This document shows, piece after piece, positions 15,839 through 23,512 of a DNA stretch of 35,618 nucleotides (position 1 is its first letter; every line of letters starts with the position of its first letter). The notes below the pieces were generated by a model. The model saw only the letters and a program-made list of their open reading frames with translations. It was not told the origin of the DNA and made no database searches. Source of the stretch: Rhizobium sp. Q54 (lineage in GTDB: Bacteria > Pseudomonadota > Alphaproteobacteria > SHVZ01). The stretch is taken from the NCBI GenBank assembly GCA_945871425.1, contig CAMBVS010000044.1:1-35618 (forward strand), in the 5' to 3' direction. Made by a program: the position numbers and the translations under genes.

Positions 15839-17293
15839 ATGGCAGATATCCTGATCCGCGGTGGCGTCGTCGCCACCATTGACGCCGGCCGCCGCGTCTT
15901 CGACAAGGGCGCCCTGGCGATCACCGCCGACCGCATCGTGGCCGTCGGCGACGACGACGCCGTCGCCACCGCCCATCCTGCCCCCACGGTGATCGACGCC
16001 AAGGGCAAGTTGGTGATGCCGGGCCTGATCGATGGTCATGCGCATGCCGGTCACGGATTGATCAAGACCATGGGCGGCGGGCGCGGGGACCTCTGGTATC
16101 AGGCGTGCGAGACGGTCTACACCGTCGCGTCGACGCCGGAGTTCTGGTACGCCGAGGCGAGGTTGGCTGCACTCGAGCGGCTGCGCTTCGGGGTGACGAC
16201 CGGTGTCTCGCTGTTGGGCGGCGGCGACACGATCATGCGCTGTGATGAGCCGGCCTATGGCGACGCCCATTGCGAAGGCGTACGCGAGGTCGGTACACGC
16301 TCGGTCGTCGCCGTCGGCTCGACCCGGCCGCCGCATCCGCGCACCTACGCCCGCTTCGTCAACGGCGTCGCCGTAGAGCGGCCGGTGAGCTTCGAGGATC
16401 AGATCCAGACCTGCCGCACCCTGATCTCCCGCTGGCATGGCAGCCACGGCAAGCGGCTGAACATGGCACTGATCACGCCGACCCTGCGGACGGAACACCT
16501 CGAAGGGCTGCCGGCCGCGGAGGTCGAGGCCGCGCGCACGCAGGCGCTCGCCATGCGAGCCTTGTCGCGGGAGGCGGGCGTGATCTTTACGCAGGACGGC
16601 CACAGCCGGGGCAGCGTGCGATACGCGGGCGACCTCGGCATCCTCGGTCCGGACTCGCTGCTCTCCCATTCCACCGACCTCACGGACGAGGAGATCCACC
16701 TGGTGGCGGATACCGGGTCCCACATCGTGCACAACCCGAGTGCCGTCGCCTCGATCCTGGGCCGTTGTCCCGTACCCGAACTTCTCGAAGCCGGTGCCAG
16801 CGTGTGTCTCGGCTCGGACGGAACCGCGCCCGACCGGTCGGCGGACATGTTCCGACATATGCAGCAATGCATGCACTACCACCGCCGGCATTTCCGCGAC
16901 CCATCGTATCTTCCACCCGGCCGCGTGCTGGAGATGTGCACGATCGACGGCGCCCGGGCCCTCGGCCTCGACAAGGAGATCGGCTCGCTCGAGGTCGGCA
17001 AGAAGGCCGATGTGGTTCTGCTCGATCTTCGGCGGGCTCATCTCTATCCAGCGAACATGCCGCTCTTCCGCGCCGTCTGCTTCGCCAACGGCAACGACGT
17101 CGACACCGTCATCGTCGACGGACGGATCGCCTACCGCGAGCGGCGGGCGGTACTGGTCGACGAGGACGCGGTGTTGGACCAGGCCCAGGAGGAGTGCGAA
17201 CGCATGCTGGACCGCACCGGGTTTCGCTCCTTGCTCGAGACACCGAAGAGCTTCTGGGGCCAGGTCCGTGCCCTCGACCAAGTGCGGCACTGA
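15839..17293 (+). CDS. Amidohydrolase, AtzA/TrzN/cytosine-deaminase-like superfamily member
   Basis: A 484-residue cytoplasmic metal-dependent hydrolase of the ATZ/TRZ-type amidohydrolase group, whose members remove amino or chloro groups or open nitrogen rings. The barrel metal ligands are visible: H67-A-H69 in DGHAHAGH, H255 (TQDGH), H277 (LLSHST) and D327 (LGSDGT); HNPSA (298-302) is the group signature. The glutamate that usually follows the third histidine by three residues (H-x-x-E) is not there (GHSRG), so its chemistry may differ from classical deaminases. A beta-sandwich is formed by both ends (ILIRGGVVATID and LEVGKKADVVLLD). Spacing of one base from the ATPase gene and a GAGGAGG upstream support one operon. 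The substrate is unknown. Confidence 0.9.
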   Translation: MADILIRGGVVATIDAGRRVFDKGALAITADRIVAVGDDDAVATAHPAPTVIDAKGKLVMPGLIDGHAHAGHGLIKTMGGGRGDLWYQACETVYTVASTPEFWYAEARLAALERLRFGVTTGVSLLGGGDTIMRCDEPAYGDAHCEGVREVGTRSVVAVGSTRPPHPRTYARFVNGVAVERPVSFEDQIQTCRTLISRWHGSHGKRLNMALITPTLRTEHLEGLPAAEVEAARTQALAMRALSREAGVIFTQDGHSRGSVRYAGDLGILGPDSLLSHSTDLTDEEIHLVADTGSHIVHNPSAVASILGRCPVPELLEAGASVCLGSDGTAPDRSADMFRHMQQCMHYHRRHFRDPSYLPPGRVLEMCTIDGARALGLDKEIGSLEVGKKADVVLLDLRRAHLYPANMPLFRAVCFANGNDVDTVIVDGRIAYRERRAVLVDEDAVLDQAQEECERMLDRTGFRSLLETPKSFWGQVRALDQVRH

Positions 17294-17454
17294 CGCCAAG
17301 AATGCCTATGAGGCGCCGAGCGAGCGAGAACCACTCCACTGGCCGCGTGGCGGCCGAACCCGGCGGCGGCGTCTTTCGTGTTGGTGTCTCTGGAGATCGA
17401 CGGTGCAACGCCATCGATCTTTATCCTGGTTGAACCTCATTCGGGGGACTCTCG

Positions 17455-18651
17455 ATGGCCGGCGACCTTCTCGTGACCAACGTCCGCCCGCAAGGCGGAG
17501 CGAGCATGGACCTCCTCGTCAAATCCGGCAGGATCGCCGGATTCGGATCCGGGATGACCTCGCCGGGAACCGAAACCGTCGATGGTGGCAATGCCATCCT
17601 GTTGCCAGGACTGGTCGAGGCTCATACCCATCTCGACAAGACGCTGCTCGGGATGCCGTGGTATCGTAATGAGGTCGGCCCTCGCTTGATCGACAAGATC
17701 GACAACGAGCGCCGGCAGAAAAGCATTCTTGGCATCGATCCGGCCCGGCAATCGGCCCGGCAGGTCGTCCAGTCCTCGGCCTTCGGCTCGACCCACATCC
17801 GGGCTCATGTCGACGTCGACACGGAGAGCAAGCTCGCCGGCGTGGAAGGCGTTCTGAAGACCCGAGAGGCGTACCGCGACCTCGTCGACATGGACCTGGT
17901 CGCCTTCCCGCAAAGCGGAATGCTGGTCCGCCCGGGAACCCTCGAGTTGATGGAGGAGGCGCTCAAGCTCGGTGTCGAGAACGTCGGCGGAATCGATCCA
18001 TCCTCGATCGATCGCGACCCCAAGGGCCATCTCGACGCCGTCTTCGGGCTCGCCGACCGTTACGGGCGTGGCGTCGACGTTCACCTGCACGAGCCGGGCG
18101 AACTCGGCGCCTTTTCACTTGAACTCATGATCGAACGCACGAAAGCGCTCGGCATGCAGGGGAAGGTGGTGGCGAGTCACGCCTTCTGCCTCGGCATGGC
18201 CGACGAAGCCTATGTTGACCGTTTGATCGACGGCCTGCGCGAGGCCGGGATTCACATCATGACCACGGCGCCCGGGTCGCGTCCGGTACCGCCATTGAAG
18301 AAGCTGCGCGCCGCGGGGGTCACCGTTTGTGCCGGCTCCGATGGGATCCGTGACACCTGGGGCCCCTACGGCGATGGCGACATGTTGGAGCGGGCGATGT
18401 TCGTGGGCATGCGCTTCAACTTGCGTCGCGATGATGAGGTCGAACTTGCGCTCGACGTCTGCACGCAAGGCGGCGCCAAGGTGATGGGGTTGACGGACTA
18501 TGGACTTGAGGTCGGCGCCAAGGCCGATTTCGTCCTGGTCGCCGGCGAGTCGGTTGCCGAAGCCGTCGTCAACCGCGCGCCGCGGCGCCTGGTGGTGAAG
18601 GCAGGGAAGGTCGTCGCTCGGGACGGCAAGTCGATGCGGACGGCGCCGTGA
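17455..18651 (+). CDS. Cytosine deaminase-like (CodA/AtzC-type) amidohydrolase
   Basis: A 398-residue metal-dependent deaminase related to cytosine deaminase and N-isopropylammelide hydrolase. Ligands align with CodA: H57 and H59 (EAHTHLDK), THIRAHVDVD as the second-strand motif, H210 with E213 (DVHLHEPGE), H242 (ASHAF) and D296 (GSDGIRDTWGPYG). CodA has the same H-to-E spacing of three. It is cytoplasmic with no signal peptide. ATG 17455 is preceded by a CGGGGGA Shine-Dalgarno. The 161-base gap before it has no gene. Together with the preceding amidohydrolase it suggests successive C-N bond hydrolyses on a nitrogen heterocycle such as a pyrimidine, triazine, creatinine-like or hydantoin-like ring. 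The exact substrate cannot be read from the sequence. Confidence 0.92.
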   Translation: MAGDLLVTNVRPQGGASMDLLVKSGRIAGFGSGMTSPGTETVDGGNAILLPGLVEAHTHLDKTLLGMPWYRNEVGPRLIDKIDNERRQKSILGIDPARQSARQVVQSSAFGSTHIRAHVDVDTESKLAGVEGVLKTREAYRDLVDMDLVAFPQSGMLVRPGTLELMEEALKLGVENVGGIDPSSIDRDPKGHLDAVFGLADRYGRGVDVHLHEPGELGAFSLELMIERTKALGMQGKVVASHAFCLGMADEAYVDRLIDGLREAGIHIMTTAPGSRPVPPLKKLRAAGVTVCAGSDGIRDTWGPYGDGDMLERAMFVGMRFNLRRDDEVELALDVCTQGGAKVMGLTDYGLEVGAKADFVLVAGESVAEAVVNRAPRRLVVKAGKVVARDGKSMRTAP

Positions 18652-18680
18652 CCGCGGCATCACAGGTCTTGCCGGCAATG

Positions 18681-18698
18681 GGCCGGGCTCCCGGCCCT
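18681..18698. terminator. GC palindrome after the deaminase gene
   Basis: GGGCCGGG (18681-18688) pairs with CCCGGCCC (18691-18698) across two bases, 30 bases beyond the deaminase stop and 81 before the allantoinase start. No T-tract follows, so it is a weak terminator candidate. Confidence 0.3.
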
Positions 18699-18778
18699 GC
18701 CGCGGGCGGCCGTCGGTTGAAGGGACGCGGGCAGGTCGAGGAGGGACACGTACCTGCGACACCTGCGTTGACCCTCGG

Positions 18779-19684
18779 ATGACCTATCCTCGAGACATGG
18801 TGGGCTATGGACGCCGCCCGCCGCACGCGGATTGGCCCGGCAATGCGCGCATTGCCGTGCAGATCGTTCTCAACTACGAGGAAGGTGGAGAGAACTGTAT
18901 CCTCCATGGCGATCCCGCCTCGGAGGCATTTCTCTCGGAGATCGTCGGCGCCCAGCCGATCCAGGGCGCGCGGCATATGAACATGGAGTCGATCTACGAA
19001 TACGGCAGCCGCGTCGGCGTCTGGCGTCTGCTCGACCTGTTCGAGCGGCGGCGCATACCAGTCACCGTGTTCGGCGTCGCCATGGCTCTGGAACGAAATC
19101 CGGAGGCGGTCGCCGCCATGGTCGCGGGTGGGCACGAGATCGCCAGCCATGGCTGGCGCTGGATCGACTACCAGCATGTATCCGAGGACGTCGAGCGGGA
19201 GCACATGCGCCGGGCGATCGAGACGATCGAGCGGATGACCGGCAATCGGCCGCTTGGCTGGTACACCGGCCGCGTGAGCGCGAATACGCGCCGTCTTGTC
19301 GTCGAGGATGGCGGGTTTCTCTACGATGCGGATTCCTACGCCGATGATCTTCCCTATTGGGAGCAGGTCGGCGGCCGTCCGCACCTCGTCGTGCCGTATA
19401 CGCTCGACGCCAACGACATGCGATTTGCTACCGCGCAGGGGTTCAATTCAGGCGACCAGTTTTTTGCTTACCTGCGGGACACCTTCGACGTCCTTTACGC
19501 TGAGGGCGGCACGACCCCGCGGATGATGTCCGTCGGGCTCCATTGCCGATTGGCCGGCCGCCCCGGCCGGATCGCTGCGCTCACGCGGTTTCTGGACCAT
19601 GTTGGGTCTCACGACCGGGTTTGGATGTGTCGCCGTGCCGACATAGCGCAGCATTGGCTCGCTCGCCATCCGCCAACTAGCTAG
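18779..19684 (+). CDS. puuE: Allantoinase PuuE-type, polysaccharide-deacetylase (NodB) fold
   Basis: A 301-residue protein beginning MTYPRDMVGYGRRPPHADWP, closely like PuuE allantoinases of the polysaccharide-deacetylase superfamily, which hydrolyse allantoin to allantoate and are unrelated to AllB-type allantoinases. The signature NYEEGGE (about residues 32-38), RHMNMESIYEYGSR, and the HEIASHGWRW histidine motif are present, and length matches the family (about 300-310). ATG 18779 lacks a strong Shine-Dalgarno. It is the last gene of the block that begins with a hydantoin/allantoin-racemase relative, so a ureide ring is a natural candidate substrate. No urate oxidase, HIU hydrolase or OHCU decarboxylase is present here, so a complete purine route is not encoded locally and the real substrate may be a different cyclic ureide. 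Confidence 0.87.
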   Translation: MTYPRDMVGYGRRPPHADWPGNARIAVQIVLNYEEGGENCILHGDPASEAFLSEIVGAQPIQGARHMNMESIYEYGSRVGVWRLLDLFERRRIPVTVFGVAMALERNPEAVAAMVAGGHEIASHGWRWIDYQHVSEDVEREHMRRAIETIERMTGNRPLGWYTGRVSANTRRLVVEDGGFLYDADSYADDLPYWEQVGGRPHLVVPYTLDANDMRFATAQGFNSGDQFFAYLRDTFDVLYAEGGTTPRMMSVGLHCRLAGRPGRIAALTRFLDHVGSHDRVWMCRRADIAQHWLARHPPTS

Positions 19685-19776
19685 CTGCCCGGCCTTATGG
19701 CGAGGACATCGCCGCCTGGCGGCCGCTGTCGCCTCATGTTTGCTCATGGCTATGCCCAGCCGATTGCGTCACGTCG

Positions 19777-19894
19777 GGTCGTGTCCCCGTGCGTGGTGTA
19801 GGAGGCCGTCGAGCGGCCCGCCTCCGCCTGACTCGCGGCGGTCGCTGCGGCGGGCCGCTCGACGGCCTCCTACACCACGCACGGGGACACGACC
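19777..19894. repeat. Perfect 46-base inverted repeat with 26-base spacer (REPIN-like)
   Basis: Arms 19777-19822 and 19849-19894 are exact inverted copies. Each arm contains GTAGGAGGCCGTCGAGCGGCC, a GTAG/GGAG start followed by the imperfect hairpin GCCG-TCGAG-CGGC, which is the layout of REP sequences mobilised by RAYT transposases; two inverted REPs form a REPIN. It fills most of the otherwise empty 333-base gap 19685-20017 between the allantoinase and the exporter. The rest of that gap shows no gene. It would also fold into a very strong hairpin in RNA, acting as a terminator. Confidence 0.75.
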
Positions 19895-20017
19895 ATCTGG
19901 GCCGGAAGACTGGCGGATTTCCGCCGTTTTTCCATCCGGCCATCTCGTGAAACCGACATTTGCAATGCAACTCTGACACGACCAGGATGCACGCGTCTGT
20001 GTCGGGGGACCGGGGAA

Positions 20018-20767
20018 ATGCTGAGCCTGCCCATCGCCTTCGGCCTTGCCGCTTCGATCATCGCGACGTCGTTCCTGTCCGGCCTCTTCGGCATGGCGGG
20101 CGGCATGGTCCTGATGGGGCTGCTACTGATTCTGCTGCCGGTGCCGGCGGCCATGGTGCTACACGGCGTGACCCAGGTCGCCTCCAACGGCGCCCGCGCC
20201 TGGCTTTGGCGCATGCACATCGTCTGGCGCGTCTTCACGGGATATATCGCCGGCGCGATCCTCGCCCTCGCGGTGTTCGCGGCGATCCAGTTCATTCCCA
20301 GCAAGGCCGTCGTGCTGATCTTCATCGGGCTGGCGCCGCTGACGGCACTGGCGCTGCCCGATGCGATCATGCCGAACCTGCTGAAGCCCGCCCATGCCGC
20401 CTTCTGCGGCTTCATCTGCACCGTGCTTCAGCTTCTTGCCGGCGTCTCCGGACCGATCTTCGATGCCTTCTTCGTCAAGTCGGGAATGGACCGGAAGGCC
20501 CAGGTCTCGACCAAGGCGGTCGCCCAGACCTTCGGCCACTTCGTGAAGCTGGTTTATTTCGGCGGCATCGTCATCACAGACGAGAGCTACGTCGACCCCG
20601 TCTTGATGATCGTCGCGGTGGCGACGGCGATCCTGGGGACCTGGCTGTCGCGACGAATCCTCGAGGGCATGAGCGACCGCGGCTTCCGAGTATGGAGCCA
20701 GCGGATCATCGTGACGATCTCGGCCGTCTATCTCAGCCAGGGCTTCTATCTGGCCGTCACGGGCTGA
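20018..20767 (+). CDS. TauE/SafE family sulfite/anion exporter-like membrane protein
   Basis: A 249-residue multi-pass inner-membrane protein of the TauE/SafE (DUF81) family, associated with export of sulfite, sulfoacetate or similar anions. It has about seven or eight hydrophobic helices, the glycine-rich SGLFGMAGGMVLMG motif in the first helix pair (residues 21-34), and its pseudo-repeat counterpart LAGVSGPIFDAFF in the second half. ATG 20018 follows CGGGGGACCGGGGAA. It is separated from the catabolic block by the long palindrome, so it is probably an independent gene. It converges with the flavoprotein gene with a single base between stops. No sulfur gene lies nearby, so the transported ion is unknown. 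Confidence 0.9.
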   Translation: MLSLPIAFGLAASIIATSFLSGLFGMAGGMVLMGLLLILLPVPAAMVLHGVTQVASNGARAWLWRMHIVWRVFTGYIAGAILALAVFAAIQFIPSKAVVLIFIGLAPLTALALPDAIMPNLLKPAHAAFCGFICTVLQLLAGVSGPIFDAFFVKSGMDRKAQVSTKAVAQTFGHFVKLVYFGGIVITDESYVDPVLMIVAVATAILGTWLSRRILEGMSDRGFRVWSQRIIVTISAVYLSQGFYLAVTG

Positions 20768-20768
20768 G

Positions 20769-21347
20769 CTATCGCGCCTCGCAGCCCAGCGCCTCGACCT
20801 CCATCAGCCACTGCCGGCGCTTCTCGTCGGAGACCGCTTCGATCCGCCCGAAGAGCGTCGTTCGCACCGGCGCGAAGCCGACGAAGCCGAGAATGTTCCG
20901 CTTCAGCATCTTCAAGGCATGAGCACCGAAGTACCAGCGATAGACGAAGCCGGGCATGCCCATGGTCATGACGACCCGGGCCGACTTGCCCTTCATCAGC
21001 GGCCGATAACCCCTGAGGTCGTCGGTCTTCTCCATGGCGAAGCCCGGCCGGAACAGCCGTTCCAGGAACCCCTTCAGGATCGCCGGCAAGGTTCCGAGCC
21101 AGAGCGGGAAGATCAGGACGAGATGATCGGCCGCCTTGATCGCGTCGGCGGCTGCCTTGAGATCGGGTTCCAGCGGCTGCTCGCGGCTAAAGCCCTCGTG
21201 CAGGATCGGGTCGAACTTCATGTGCGACAGCACGAACAGGCGCGCCTCGTGGCCGCCCGACTCCGCACCCTTCAGGTAGGCCACGCCCAACGCTTCGCAG
21301 TAGGTATTCCGGCGGGCATGCCCGACGACGATCGCGATCCTGGCCAT
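20769..21347 (-). CDS. NAD(P)H-dependent oxidoreductase, flavodoxin-like fold (quinone reductase/MdaB-like)
   Basis: A 192-residue flavoprotein of the NAD(P)H:quinone oxidoreductase family, which uses FMN or FAD for two-electron reduction of quinones or nitro compounds. The first strand and phosphate loop ARIAIVVGHARRNTYCEAL, then DHLVLIFPLWLGTLPAILKGFLERLF (the flavin-contacting W-x-x-x-P-A-x-L-K-G motif), and MTMGMPGFVYRWYFG are typical. Start ATG 21345-21347 follows GGAGG with four to five base spacing; an earlier in-frame start would add nine residues. It is divergent from the lipoprotein gene, sharing a 240-base AT-rich gap with a clear operator-like dyad, so the two may be co-regulated, for example in a stress response. 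Confidence 0.92.
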   Translation of the reverse strand: MARIAIVVGHARRNTYCEALGVAYLKGAESGGHEARLFVLSHMKFDPILHEGFSREQPLEPDLKAAADAIKAADHLVLIFPLWLGTLPAILKGFLERLFRPGFAMEKTDDLRGYRPLMKGKSARVVMTMGMPGFVYRWYFGAHALKMLKRNILGFVGFAPVRTTLFGRIEAVSDEKRRQWLMEVEALGCEAR

Positions 21348-21496
21348 CCTGCCTCCTGCGGCCAACTCGAACATGGCGATAGAAAAACACTAGACGTGGA
21401 TTCGCTTCGCTCGCCTTGATCCAAGACAAATCCCGCGCTTCCCATCCGCAGTGGTCGGCTGCTCGGCACCAGCACACCGTGTGCGCCTATTTCGAC

Positions 21497-21513
21497 TAAT
21501 CAATGGTTGATTA
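21497..21513. promoter_or_regulatory. Operator-like dyad TAATCAA-TGG-TTGATTA
   Basis: A perfect 7-base inverted repeat around three bases lies in an AT-rich stretch (21480-21540) between the divergent flavoprotein and lipoprotein genes. Its right arm overlaps a possible -35 hexamer, which fits repression. The regulator is not identifiable from this window. Confidence 0.45.
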
Positions 21514-21534
21514 TCTATTTAATAGCAATATCCT
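21507..21534 (+). promoter_or_regulatory. Possible sigma-70 promoter for the lipoprotein gene
   Basis: TTGATT (21507-21512), 16 bases, then TATCCT (21529-21534), 53 bases before the ATG at 21588. Low GC compared with neighbouring DNA supports a promoter here; hexamers match the consensus only partly. Confidence 0.35.
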
Positions 21535-21587
21535 ATTGGCGCACTGCAAGTCGCGATGCGCCCTTTGCTTGACGATGGGGGAGTGCG

Positions 21588-23489
21588 ATGCAGATACTTG
21601 ATAGCCGTCTGTTCGTTGCGACGCTGATCGCGGCCGCGTGCAGCGCCTGCTCACCGAATGATGTCTCGGACAGGACGCTCGCTTTCGGAGGAAAGACCGA
21701 CGATGTCGTCGCACGAGGAGCCTCCCTCGACTGCCAGTCGCTTTTTTCGCCCCGGCCGACGCTGCACTTCCTTCAAATCAATCAGCGGGGCGAATATGCA
21801 CCCGTCGCTTTCGAACTTCCCAAGGATACGCCTTGCACGGGGGATCACCGGGACCGCCAGATCGGCGCGGATCCCGATCAGCCAGGCGAGGCTTCCCCGG
21901 CCTGCCCAAAGACAAAGAGACTGGAGCACCAGGACGCGCTTCTGAATTGCCAACTCGACGTCATGCTCGATGCCCTTGCGGCATTCGTCGCCGATGCCAG
22001 CGCACGGAAGCAAACGCCGTTCCTCTACATCTACATTCATGGCGGCCTCAATGACGCAAAGAGCCGCAAGGAGCGGGCAGAGCACGACGTTCCGCTGATG
22101 ATGCTCGACTGTCCCGGCACACCCGGAGCCGCGTCGTGCCCGGCACGAGGCACTGGCACGAACGAAGCCTACTTTCCCATCTACATTGCGTGGCCCAGCG
22201 GCGGGTGGGACACATACAAGGATGGCATTGCGAACTACGATCAGGGTTACTGGGACAGCTTTCGGATTGGATGGCTCCTGCGTCTGGTGAGCGATCTCGG
22301 TGACGTCGTCACCCACGCCCCGCTCAACTATCTGAAGTCTCTCCGACGGGTCGTAGACGCCAGCGACCCGTCCTCTCTTGGTGCTGACGGGGTGAAGTCC
22401 GAGACCTTCGGCTGCGCCGGTCTCGAAACAACCAACACTCACGTTCCGTTCAATTGCGAGCAATCGAGGATGAACGCTCAGGACACGCTCGCCGGCACGA
22501 AATATGCACTGACCTTCCCCGTGCGCGTGCTTTCAGTGCCGTTCGTTGATCCGCTCGGAAAGACGGCATGGGACAGCATGATCGCGCGGACTCGATTCGC
22601 ATTTCGAAAGCCTGGTCGCGCCTGGGACGGGACGGACATGGAAGAGACCGCGAAGCGTGAGGGCGTCGTGGTTACGCTGTTCCAGAAGCTTACCGAGAAA
22701 TTCTCCTGCACCACCGCCGCGCACGCGTCCCAGCCTCGCTGCACCTCACCGCTCTATGTGCGGCTGGCCGGACACAGCATGGGCGCCATCGTCGCATCGG
22801 AGATCGTCCGGGAATTTCCCGACCTTCTCTATGATGCGATCGTCTTCATGGGTGCGGCCGTCAGCATCCGCGAGTTCCAAAACAGCGTCGAACCGCACCT
22901 GGTCCGCACCCATAGGGCAGGCGGCTGCACCCCCGAAAAGGGACCACGCTTCTTCAGCCTGTCGCTTCATCCTGAAGCCGAAGCACTGGAACGATTCGCC
23001 GGCGGCCTCACAACGTCGGGCTCGCTGCTCGAATGGATCGACGACATGTACGAAAAGCCGGGAGACCTTTTCGATCTCCGGCTAGGCAAATGGAGAAACG
23101 TCGTCTCGGCCAGCGATGCGTTCGACCGGAATGCCTCGCCCTGCATCTACCTCAAGCGGTTCGGCCGCAACTGGCAGAGCCCGCTGGTCCATTCGGGATT
23201 CGACGACGTGCGGACCTGTTCGATACGTGCCGCAAACAGAGTCGCTCCCGAAAAGCGCTTCGTTAGGCCCTTCTATTGGGAGCACGAGTTCTGGCGAGTG
23301 TCGCCAGAGCTTGAGAGCCGAGCATCAGCGGTTCCCGGGATCGTGCGTCTGTCGATCTCTTCGGGGCAGCCGCCACAGGAATGGGAGTATTGGCGCCCCC
23401 TTTCCAAGAACGAAGACGTGGACGAGGGCAGGATCTGCGTCGACGACAAGACCGGTGTGAAGCTAATCGCCGTCCGGCTTGCGAGCTGA
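21588..23489 (+). CDS. Uncharacterised lipoprotein with alpha/beta-hydrolase (serine hydrolase) motif
   Basis: A 633-residue protein I cannot assign to a named family. The N-terminus is short and hydrophobic with cysteines (LIAAACSACS), consistent with a lipoprotein signal and anchoring in the envelope. A strand ending YIYIHGG (about residues 146-152) resembles an oxyanion-hole HGG, and LAGHSMGAIVASEIV (about 393-407) is the nucleophile elbow G-H-S-M-G of lipases and esterases. Further cysteines through the chain suggest disulfides in the periplasm. The end lacks membrane segments. Base composition is less GC-biased than neighbouring genes, and the promoter region is AT-rich, so lateral acquisition is possible. 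A periplasmic or outer-membrane esterase is the best guess, without knowledge of the substrate. Confidence 0.75.
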   Translation: MQILDSRLFVATLIAAACSACSPNDVSDRTLAFGGKTDDVVARGASLDCQSLFSPRPTLHFLQINQRGEYAPVAFELPKDTPCTGDHRDRQIGADPDQPGEASPACPKTKRLEHQDALLNCQLDVMLDALAAFVADASARKQTPFLYIYIHGGLNDAKSRKERAEHDVPLMMLDCPGTPGAASCPARGTGTNEAYFPIYIAWPSGGWDTYKDGIANYDQGYWDSFRIGWLLRLVSDLGDVVTHAPLNYLKSLRRVVDASDPSSLGADGVKSETFGCAGLETTNTHVPFNCEQSRMNAQDTLAGTKYALTFPVRVLSVPFVDPLGKTAWDSMIARTRFAFRKPGRAWDGTDMEETAKREGVVVTLFQKLTEKFSCTTAAHASQPRCTSPLYVRLAGHSMGAIVASEIVREFPDLLYDAIVFMGAAVSIREFQNSVEPHLVRTHRAGGCTPEKGPRFFSLSLHPEAEALERFAGGLTTSGSLLEWIDDMYEKPGDLFDLRLGKWRNVVSASDAFDRNASPCIYLKRFGRNWQSPLVHSGFDDVRTCSIRAANRVAPEKRFVRPFYWEHEFWRVSPELESRASAVPGIVRLSISSGQPPQEWEYWRPLSKNEDVDEGRICVDDKTGVKLIAVRLAS

Positions 23490-23512
23490 CCGAGGGGCGG
23501 CGCTTTGCTGCT

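Noticed and set aside
17294..17454. Gap between the two amidohydrolase genes examined for an RNA or small gene
   Set aside because: No hairpin, palindrome or coding signal beyond a Shine-Dalgarno for the next gene.
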